Below are positions 1 through 5,150 of a stretch of 5,150 bases of DNA, one piece after another. Under the pieces are notes generated by a model. It was given only the letters and a program-made list of their open reading frames with translations, was not told where the DNA came from and made no database searches. The first letter of the stretch is position 1. Every line of letters starts with the position of its first letter. The stretch spans positions 1 through 5,150 of the forward strand of contig DRKV01000226.1 in the NCBI GenBank assembly GCA_011051635.1, written 5' to 3'. Source of the stretch: Chloroflexota bacterium. GTDB taxonomy: Bacteria > Chloroflexota > Anaerolineae > Anaerolineales > DRKV01. The position numbers were made by a program, and so were the translations under genes.

Positions 1-1018
<1,018 letters not shown>

Positions 1019-1063
1019 GAAGGTCCTCCTTGCTGCAAGCGAGTGTGTGGCACCGGTTCCAGG

Positions 1064-1069
1064 ATTATA
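1064..1069 (-). promoter_or_regulatory. -10 box of the mutase promoter
   Basis: The minus strand reads a perfect TATAAT here, 46 bases before the mutase ATG. Transcription would start near 1057, giving a leader of about 39 nt that contains the AAGGAGG ribosome site. No good -35 hexamer is found 16-18 bases upstream (GGTCTT or GGGTCT at best), so the promoter may depend on an activator. That upstream position falls at the edge of a repeated hairpin (1092-1114). Confidence 0.6.
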
Positions 1070-1091
1070 CCGCGGGCGGGAGAGTAAGACC

Positions 1092-1121
1092 CCCCTGCGC
1101 CGCTACGTCAGGGGTAGAAAG
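1092..1121. repeat. Hairpin-forming repeat, copy A
   Basis: CCCCTG (1092-1097) and CAGGGG (1109-1114) are inverted arms around an 11-base loop. The loop and right side, CGCTACGTCAGGG plus AGAAAG after a 2-base insert, recur as copy B at 1252-1270. Of the 19 aligned bases only one differs. The two copies flank the large inverted repeat at 1144-1211, suggesting that all belong to one interspersed non-coding element. Confidence 0.55.
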
Positions 1122-1143
1122 GAAGTGTAGGTAGCCCCCGCCG

Positions 1144-1211
1144 CCCTCACCCCCGCCCCCTCTCCCATGGTGGGAGAGGGGAGTCCAACCACAGGGAGGA
1201 CGGGGTGAGGG
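1144..1211. repeat. Two-tier inverted repeat (REP/MITE-like)
   Basis: The outer arms CCCTCACCCC (1144-1153) and GGGGTGAGGG (1202-1211) are perfect inverted copies 10 bases long. Nested asymmetrically inside are CCCCTCTCCCA (1157-1167) and TGGGAGAGGGG (1171-1181), an 11-bp perfect stem with a 3-base loop. Polypyrimidine/polypurine palindromes of this look are familiar as dispersed repeats in many GC-rich bacterial genomes; here that identity is from recollection of the type, not from a search. No open reading frame is associated. It lies between divergent genes and could also act as a transcription barrier. Confidence 0.75.
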
Positions 1212-1235
1212 TGTTCGTCGCATAATTTCTCTACG

Positions 1236-1270
1236 TTTTCTTGCCCTACCCCGCTGCGTCAGGGAGAAAG
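1236..1270. repeat. Hairpin-forming repeat, copy B
   Basis: The second copy of the repeat at 1092-1121: CGCTGCGTCAGGGAGAAAG (1252-1270). Its right part AGGGAGAAA can pair with TTTCT..CCCT just upstream (about 1237-1247, with a TG bulge), so it too folds into a hairpin around a GC-rich loop. It ends about 80 bases before the sigma-factor start codon. Confidence 0.5.
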
Positions 1271-1288
1271 AGCAGCACAAGAATCGGG

Positions 1289-1294
1289 TACAAT
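1289..1294 (+). promoter_or_regulatory. Possible -10 box for the sigma/anti-sigma operon
   Basis: TACAAT is one mismatch from the -10 consensus and lies 56 bases before the sigma-factor ATG. It is followed by AGAGCGGC, a GC-rich discriminator similar to those of other promoters in the window. There is no recognisable -35 at 16-18 bases, so the call is weak. Confidence 0.35.
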
Positions 1295-1350
1295 AGAGCG
1301 GCAAGGAAACCCCGTTCTTCCTCCCCCCGATTCTGTTCAAGCAGGAGATT

Positions 1351-1974
1351 ATGACACGTCGAAGCAACGAATCCTGGCTGACGGCGCTGCGCGGCCCGGA
1401 ACAAGGGCAGGCACTGGAAGAGTTGAGAGCACTGCTGTTACGCGGCTTGCGCGCCGGCCTGAATGGACGGGTCAGCCTGGAAAGGCAGGACATCCTGGAC
1501 GATTTTGTGCAGGATGCACTCGTGAAAATCATAGACCACCTGGACGACTTTCGAGGGGAAAGCCAGTTCTTGACCTGGGCGCACAAAATCGCTATTCGGG
1601 TAGCCTACTCCGAGTTGCGCCGCCTGCGCTGGCGGGATGTTTCTCTGGAAGACTTGCTGCCGGAGGACAGCGATGGGGATTTCACGCCCAGGGTATTGTC
1701 GGATGCCGCGCCCGGCCCGGAGACGCAGGCATCACGCCGTCAAATGATGGCAATGGTGGAACAAATGTTGATAGAAGCGCTTACGGAGCGCCAACGCAAG
1801 GTGATGATGGCCGTGATGGTGGGCGGTATGCCCCTGGAAGAAGTCGCCCGCCGGATGAACACGAACCGCAACGCCCTGTATAAGGTGCTGCACGACGCCC
1901 GCAAGCGGATGAGGAGCGCGTTACGTGAAAAAGGTCTCTCTCCCCAAGAGATTCTGGCGGTTTTTGAAGATTGA
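1351..1974 (+). CDS. ECF-like RNA polymerase sigma-70 family factor
   Basis: A 207-residue protein starting at ATG 1351, with AGGAG at 1343-1347 (3-base spacer, slightly short). It should bind core RNA polymerase and direct it to a specific promoter set. Residues about 45-95 form sigma region 2 (core binding and -10 recognition): DDFVQDALVKI, then FRGESQFLTWAHKIA, a typical region 2 signature, and a basic helix RRLRWRD. A variable acidic linker (about 98-128, LLPEDSDGD) follows. Residues 138-193 form region 4 with LTERQRKV and a helix-turn-helix (PLEEVARRMNTNRNALYKVL, 161-180) that reads the -35 element. No region 1.1 or 3 is present, and the size fits a two-domain ECF-type factor. The last 50 bases overlap the proposed start of a zinc-finger anti-sigma gene, the usual arrangement for a sigma factor and its inhibitor. 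The subgroup and target promoters cannot be named from sequence alone. Confidence 0.9.
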   Translation: MTRRSNESWLTALRGPEQGQALEELRALLLRGLRAGLNGRVSLERQDILDDFVQDALVKIIDHLDDFRGESQFLTWAHKIAIRVAYSELRRLRWRDVSLEDLLPEDSDGDFTPRVLSDAAPGPETQASRRQMMAMVEQMLIEALTERQRKVMMAVMVGGMPLEEVARRMNTNRNALYKVLHDARKRMRSALREKGLSPQEILAVFED

Positions 1975-2293
1975 TACCTGGCTCCCCTGGAGGAACGTCC
2001 CCTCCGAAGGGAAACAGGAAAGAACAGAGGTAGCCGAAATGCTGCATGTAGACGTATTGAAATCTATGGTGCGCGGCATCGCAAACACCCAGGAAGAAGA
2101 ACTGACCTGCGACGAATGTTTTCAGGAGGTGGATACCTTCGCGGAGATGGTACTGGCAGGGAAGAACGCGGCAGAAGCCATGCCTCTGGTGGAACACCAC
2201 CTGCAAACTTGCCGCTCTTGCCGCGCGGAATTCGAGGCCCTGCTAGACGCGTTGCGCGCTATCCAGACGGAAACCGAGAGCAAGGCCCCATAG
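1925..2293 (+). CDS. Small zinc-finger (zf-HC2-like) anti-sigma factor
   Basis: A 122-residue protein if read from GTG 1925, which has AGGAG at 1912-1916 with an 8-base spacer. An alternative is ATG 2039 (AGAGG at 2026-2030, also 8-base spacer), giving 84 residues. The longer start is preferred because the frame stays open upstream and its ribosome site is good, but the choice is not certain. The C-terminal half carries the anti-sigma zinc-binding pattern: Cys62 and Cys65, then His92-x3-Cys96-x2-Cys99 (EHHLQTCRSCRAEFEALL). Such domains clamp the cognate sigma factor and hold it off RNA polymerase. No transmembrane segment or sensor domain follows, so it should act in the cytoplasm. Release might come through loss of zinc, thiol oxidation or a partner protein, which is inference. 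The overlap with the sigma gene suggests translational coupling and balanced amounts of the two proteins. Confidence 0.8.
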   Translation: MKKVSLPKRFWRFLKIDTWLPWRNVPSEGKQERTEVAEMLHVDVLKSMVRGIANTQEEELTCDECFQEVDTFAEMVLAGKNAAEAMPLVEHHLQTCRSCRAEFEALLDALRAIQTETESKAP

Positions 2294-2314
2294 TCTTTCC
2301 GCCCCGAAAATGCA

Positions 2315-2339
2315 ACAGGCTGGCATAAAGCCAGCCTGT
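2315..2339. terminator. Hairpin terminator between convergent genes
   Basis: ACAGGCTGGC (2315-2324) and GCCAGCCTGT (2330-2339) form a perfect 10-bp stem with a 5-base loop ATAAA. It lies 22 bases after the anti-sigma stop and 33 bases after the facing FmdB gene. The plus-strand tail (GTTCGTGT) is a poor U-tract; the minus-strand tail (TGCATTTTC) is somewhat better. It probably serves both transcripts. Confidence 0.7.
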
Positions 2340-2372
2340 GTTCGTGTATGAGCGCAGAAGTGATGAGGGGGG

Positions 2373-2681
2373 TTAACCGCTTTTTGTCGAGGCAGCCGCC
2401 GAAGCGCTTTCCGTCGTGGCGGAGGATTTTTCTCCCGTCTTGGCGGAGGCGTGACCATTGCCGTGTTTGCCATTCTTCGCGGCCCGGCCATTGCCGGAAG
2501 GTGAGCGATGGTCGGTAGCATAAAACCCAGAGCCTTTGAAGACGATACCAACGGGAGTATAGACCTTCCGCAAGGCTTTCTGGTGACACTCCGGGCACCA
2601 CTTCAGCGGTTCATCGCTGAATTTTTGCTGCCTCTCAAATTGAATTCCGCAGTTCTCGCACCGATAGGTATAAATAGGCAT
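2373..2681 (-). CDS. FmdB-family zinc-ribbon protein
   Basis: A 102-residue protein starting at ATG 2681-2679, preceded on the minus strand by GAGGTG with a short spacer. Residues 1-55 are a typical FmdB putative-regulator domain: MPIYTYRCENCG, a zinc ribbon with Cys8-x2-Cys11 and Cys29-x2-Cys32 (WCPECHQKALRKVY), then FKGSGFYATD. The family is named after a gene of a formamidase/amidase region and is called regulatory, but its biochemical role is poorly known. Residues about 60-102 are a low-complexity tail rich in Gly, Lys, Ser, Ala and Thr, probably disordered; such tails are common in this family. The reading frame is open upstream to 2882, but that part includes the promoter and lacks the conserved MPIYTYRC start, so the short form is chosen. 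It is transcribed alone and converges on the sigma/anti-sigma operon. Confidence 0.92.
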   Translation of the reverse strand: MPIYTYRCENCGIQFERQQKFSDEPLKWCPECHQKALRKVYTPVGIVFKGSGFYATDHRSPSGNGRAAKNGKHGNGHASAKTGEKSSATTESASAAASTKSG

Positions 2682-2730
2682 AACACACCTCGACCAGCCG
2701 ATAAATTTATGGCGGCACACACTGGCGCCG

Positions 2731-2759
2731 ATTATAGCGCACTTCATACCCGCTGACAA
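2731..2759 (-). promoter_or_regulatory. Near-consensus housekeeping promoter of the FmdB-family gene
   Basis: On the minus strand TTGTCA (2759-2754) is followed after exactly 17 bases by TATAAT (2736-2731). Transcription would start near 2724, about 43 nt before the ATG. The 13 bases GCTATAATCGGCG (2738-2726) are identical to the promoter core of the lipoprotein gene at 5008-5020, including a GC-rich discriminator. Confidence 0.85.
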
Positions 2760-3142
2760 GCGGGGCCAAACACTGGGTGCAAGCAAATGTCGTAGAAAAC
2801 GGCGGTTGAAACTACACCAACATCTGTGAAGTTGCCCACGAAGTGGCGGCTGGAATCCAACCTGCGCAGGCAGGTTTCGCAATTGTTGCCGTGATTTTCA
2901 CGCGGCATCCCCGCAGGGGGGCAGTCGCCAGGGCCGAAACGCATCTACAGGATTCACACGCATTCCAAACACCAAACAGCTGAACAGCCGGAAATGTTAT
3001 ACCAGAAAATTGTTAGAGATATATCAACGGACAGTATGGCAACAAGCCGCGAATTGCGCTCCTTTTTGAGCGTTCCCAACAGCAGGTCCATCGGTAGCAG
3101 AGACTGTCCCCTCACTTCCGACCGGCAAGAAGCCGAACTGCA
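2760..3142. other. Gene-free stretch with short hairpins
   Basis: No convincing coding region on either strand: the open frames here lack ribosome sites, or are antisense to the TPR gene, and show no recognisable protein. The left part (2835-2919) holds a run of small inverted repeats, described separately. From about 2940 to 3030 the sequence is clearly more AT-rich than its surroundings. A 5-bp stem at 3057-3072 (CGCTC..GAGCG) and a 4-bp stem at 3123-3135 lie downstream of the TPR gene, but neither has a U-tract on the minus strand, so no clear terminator for that gene can be named. Confidence 0.6.
2835..2919. repeat. Cluster of short hairpins, probable remnant of an interspersed repeat
   Basis: Four small stems lie in a row: CCAC-GAA-GTGG (2836-2846), AACCTGC-GCAG-GCAGGTT (2859-2876, with CCTGCGCAGG itself palindromic), CGTGA-TTT-TCACG (2890-2902) and CCCC-GCA-GGGG (2909-2919). 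On the minus strand the section reads like the 'gaaacctgcctgcgcaggtt...cagccgc.acttc.gtgg' type of dispersed palindromic sequence found in Chloroflexota genomes. That resemblance is from recollection and was not searched. No gene lies inside it. Confidence 0.5.
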
Positions 3143-4939
3143 TCATGGCTCAACAGTGCCGGCGGAGGTGGCCGTAAGCGTGGGCGTCGGGGAGGGCGTG
3201 CGCGTAGGAACGGGAGTGTTCGTCAGGGTGGGGGTAGGCGTAGCGCGCAAAATCCGCAGATGTTCTATGGCCTCCGTGCGCCACTCCGGAGGCACATCCG
3301 CCTTGGGGAGCGCCAACAGAGCCTCCCAGGTAGCCTCAGCATCGCCAAAGCGTTCCAGGGCCTCTTGGGTCTGGGCTTGCCAGTAATACACCTTCCCCAG
3401 TTCAGCGTCGTTCTGCGCCAGTTTGCTACTGGCCTTGAACTGGGTGTTGGCCTCGGCAAAGCGCTCCTGAGCGTAAAAAGCACGTGCCAACCCAAAACTG
3501 GCCTCGAAAGAGTTCCTCTCCAGACGGCGGGCTTGCACGAAAGCCTCAACCGCCTCTTCGGGGTCGTCCACCTCCAAAGCCAGGTTGCCGCGCAGAAGGT
3601 AGGCATCCACCAAAGTGTCATCCAGGTCAAGCGCCTTCTGAACGGCCTCCGCTGCCCGCTCGTGTTTCCCCGTTGCATACAGGGCCTGCGCCAACGCCAG
3701 CCATCCCTGGGCATCGTCAGGGACAAAGCGCGTGTAGGTATCCAGGGATTGGACGGCATCCCGGGGTTCGTCGTTGAGCAAATAGGCCTTCCCCAGCACC
3801 AGATAAGCGGGTAGAAGGGTTTCATCCCGTTGATGGGCTTCCTGAGCAGCCTCCAAAGCGGCTCCGGCGTTACCGTTTCGCAGGGCCAGTTGCGCCCGAT
3901 ACAGGTACGGAAGCGGCGACTCGGGGAACAGCGAGAGCGTCTGCGTAATGGCCTCCGCTGCCTCCGGGCGGGCGTCTTCCAGCAGGTAGTAACGCGCCAG
4001 TTCCAGATAAGCCTCATTGAGGGCGGGGTCCAGGGCAATGGCCTGCTCCAGGTCGTCCAGCGTTTTCGGACCGGGCGCCTTTTCCAACGAGACGCGGGCG
4101 CGTCCCAAATAGGCGGGAGCAAATTCGGGGTTGCTCTCAATCGCCCGCGCGTACATCTTCAAAGCGTCGCTGGCCTTTCCTTCCAGGCGGTAGGTCTCAC
4201 CGAGGTAGTACCACACATCCGCCGCCTCGGGGTCCGCCTGGACGACCTGCTCCCAAAACAGGCGCGCTTTCTCCATATCGCCGCGCTGGAAGGCGCGCAG
4301 CCCTGAAAGATAGGCCTCACTGATGGGATGCGGCGTGTTGACGTACAGCGGCGTAGGCGTATAAGTGGCATCCAGCAGCATGGCAAGCGGCGTCGGAGAG
4401 CGCCGCGGCGGGGTGGGCGTAAAGGGCGGCGTAATGGTCGCACTCGGTACCGTAGTCGGGGTGCGGGTCGGGAAAATCGGGGTAATGGTCAACCGCCTGC
4501 GGAAAGGAATCCAGGCGCGGCTGCTGCTCCCAAAAAGACCCATCCACAACATCGCCACCGCCAGCAAACCCACTATCCCCATCGCGACCATCTGCCAGCG
4601 CTTCACCGACAGGGGGGCGGGGGCCTTTTCCGCCTCTTCCGCTACCTGCACTTGCCAGCGCGCCGCGGGCACGGGAGCGGGCGTCACTTCATCGGGAGGG
4701 AGCGCACCAAACCACACCAGCCCGCGCCGCGCCCCGCGGTGGTCGGGGTCCCGTTTCAGGGCCTGTTGCAAACAAAAGACCTGCTCCTTGCGGCTCTCTA
4801 CGAGGGCACTCATCAAGAACCAGTATTCCGCGTTCTCCTTGGTCTGCTTGAGCAGGCGCGTGGTCAAGTCGCGCGCCTTGATGCGGTTCCCCTCCGCCAA
4901 TGCTTCTTGCGCTTTCTGGAACAGGATGTCTTCGTCCAT
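3143..4939 (-). CDS. Single-pass membrane protein with TPR repeats and Thr/Pro-rich linkers
   Basis: A 598-residue protein starting at ATG 4939-4937 with GAGG 5 bases upstream; an in-frame TTG at 4966 lacks as good a ribosome site. Residues about 3-70 are two TPR-like helical pairs. A linker leads to one hydrophobic segment at about 115-137 (WQMVAMGIVGLLAVAMLWMG). A Thr/Pro-rich stretch follows (about 151-205, TPTP-like). Residues 206-547 hold roughly ten consecutive 34-residue TPR units with the usual W/L/G/Y, A and P positions, for example AADVWYYLGETYRLEGKASD (239-258). The protein ends in a second Thr/Pro tail (567-590). TPR arrays are protein-protein docking surfaces, so it probably scaffolds or counts partners at the cell envelope; no enzymatic domain is visible. 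Thr/Pro linkers usually lie outside the cytoplasm, which would put the large TPR array outside. No partner is encoded next to it except the divergent lipoprotein. Exact function unknown. Confidence 0.92.
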   Translation of the reverse strand: MDEDILFQKAQEALAEGNRIKARDLTTRLLKQTKENAEYWFLMSALVESRKEQVFCLQQALKRDPDHRGARRGLVWFGALPPDEVTPAPVPAARWQVQVAEEAEKAPAPLSVKRWQMVAMGIVGLLAVAMLWMGLFGSSSRAWIPFRRRLTITPIFPTRTPTTVPSATITPPFTPTPPRRSPTPLAMLLDATYTPTPLYVNTPHPISEAYLSGLRAFQRGDMEKARLFWEQVVQADPEAADVWYYLGETYRLEGKASDALKMYARAIESNPEFAPAYLGRARVSLEKAPGPKTLDDLEQAIALDPALNEAYLELARYYLLEDARPEAAEAITQTLSLFPESPLPYLYRAQLALRNGNAGAALEAAQEAHQRDETLLPAYLVLGKAYLLNDEPRDAVQSLDTYTRFVPDDAQGWLALAQALYATGKHERAAEAVQKALDLDDTLVDAYLLRGNLALEVDDPEEAVEAFVQARRLERNSFEASFGLARAFYAQERFAEANTQFKASSKLAQNDAELGKVYYWQAQTQEALERFGDAEATWEALLALPKADVPPEWRTEAIEHLRILRATPTPTLTNTPVPTRTPSPTPTLTATSAGTVEP

Positions 4940-4975
4940 ACAGGCCTCATGAAAAGATAGTCTCAAATTTGTTTC

Positions 4976-5004
4976 AGTGTAGCACAGCCTGTCAGAGCGG
5001 GCAA
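4976..5004 (-). promoter_or_regulatory. Promoter of the TPR membrane-protein gene
   Basis: The minus strand reads TTGCCC (5004-4999), a 17-base spacer, then TACACT (4981-4976), with TGC just before the -10 (extended -10 form). The start would be near 4969, leaving a leader of about 30 nt with the GAGG site. Its -35 lies within the spacer of the oppositely directed lipoprotein promoter. Confidence 0.6.
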
Positions 5005-5006
5005 GA

Positions 5007-5015
5007 TGCTATAAT
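5007..5015 (+). promoter_or_regulatory. Extended -10 promoter of the lipoprotein gene, leaderless start
   Basis: TGC followed by TATAAT (5010-5015) is a full extended -10 element. A CTGTCA at 4989-4994 is a possible -35 at a short 15-base spacing. Transcription should begin at 5022-5023, and the lipoprotein ATG is at 5023-5025, so the mRNA would have essentially no leader. Confidence 0.7.
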
Positions 5016-5022
5016 CGGCGGC

Positions 5023-5150
5023 ATGAAAATCGCCCCTTTCGCCGCTTTTTTCCTGCTTTTGGCCGCCTGCCGCCCTCTGCCCGCCCCCGCGCCAACGGTT
5101 TCTCCTCCCCCCCTGCCCCCCGTCACTTTGCGCCCCTACGCCAGCCCCAC
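5023..5150 (+). CDS. Lipoprotein, N-terminal part (3' end outside window)
   Basis: The frame opens at ATG 5023 and runs off the right edge after 42 complete codons. The start MKIAPFAAFFLLLAAC is a lipoprotein signal peptide: a short basic n-region (Lys2), a hydrophobic core (Phe5-Leu13) and a lipobox LAAC with the lipidated Cys16. The mature protein would be anchored to the outer face of the membrane. After the Cys comes a Pro-rich flexible stretch (RPLPAPAPTVSPPPLPP), a usual spacer before a folded domain that lies beyond the window, so its function cannot be given. There is no Shine-Dalgarno sequence upstream, consistent with a leaderless transcript. It is divergent from the TPR gene, with 83 bases between the two start codons. 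Confidence 0.82.
   Translation, partial: MKIAPFAAFFLLLAACRPLPAPAPTVSPPPLPPVTLRPYASP

Noticed and set aside
1305..1330. GGAAAC followed by CCGATT as a possible ECF-type self-regulated promoter of the sigma gene
   Set aside because: The -35-like part is suggestive, but the spacing to a -10-like element and its sequence are poor and the target motif of this sigma factor is unknown.
2682..2882. Upstream extension of the FmdB gene to 2882
   Set aside because: It would translate through the TTGTCA/TATAAT promoter, adds no family sequence and moves the conserved MPIYTYRC start into the interior.
3057..3072. CGCTC-(6)-GAGCG hairpin as terminator of the TPR gene
   Set aside because: The stem has only 5 bp, lies about 70 bases beyond the stop codon and has no T-run on the minus strand after it; the T-run seen is in the loop on the plus strand.
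3170..3240. GTGGGCGT/GTAGGCGT-like tandem pattern as a DNA repeat or CRISPR-like array
   Set aside because: It is the reverse complement of the coding sequence for the Thr/Pro tail of the TPR protein and has no regular spacer structure.
2994..3386. Plus-strand frame of 130 codons crossing into the TPR gene
   Set aside because: More than half is antisense to the TPR gene, including its Thr/Pro coding repeats (seen as Val/Gly runs), and there is no ribosome site.
4940..4966. TTG start adding nine residues to the TPR protein
   Set aside because: Its upstream sequence has no clear ribosome site, while ATG 4939 has GAGG at a 5-base distance.

Overview
The window looks like a piece of chromosome from a GC-rich bacterium, most likely a member of the Chloroflexota (Anaerolineae type). 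This is inferred from three things: Thr/Pro-rich 'TPTP' linkers in a membrane TPR protein, a small FmdB-type zinc-ribbon gene, and a short sigma/zinc-finger anti-sigma pair. No phage, plasmid, CRISPR, tRNA or rRNA signal is visible, and no obviously new defence or mobile system.

Layout. Positions 1-1018 (minus) hold the first 339 residues of a coenzyme-B12-dependent acyl-CoA mutase large subunit, cut by the window edge; its specificity residues are of the isobutyryl-CoA type (Phe89, Gln207), not the methylmalonyl-CoA type. A 332-bp divergent gap (1019-1350) carries the mutase promoter and a cluster of hairpin-forming repeats. A plus-strand pair follows: an ECF-like sigma factor (1351-1974) and an overlapping small zinc-finger anti-sigma factor (1925-2293), closed by a hairpin at 2315-2339. 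Facing it is a small FmdB-family gene (2373-2681, minus) with a near-consensus promoter at 2731-2759. Positions 2760-3142 contain no convincing gene, only short hairpins that look like a degraded interspersed repeat. Positions 3143-4939 (minus) encode a 598-residue single-pass membrane protein with TPR repeats on both sides of the membrane segment. Divergent from it, with overlapping promoters, a lipoprotein gene starts at 5023 (plus) and leaves the window.

How the genes relate. The only functional unit that can be argued from sequence is the sigma/anti-sigma pair. The mutase, FmdB gene, TPR protein and lipoprotein each have their own promoter and look independently transcribed. Three promoters have a perfect TATAAT box, and two of these share an identical 13-base stretch through the discriminator. 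The lipoprotein start codon sits where transcription should begin, suggesting a leaderless mRNA.
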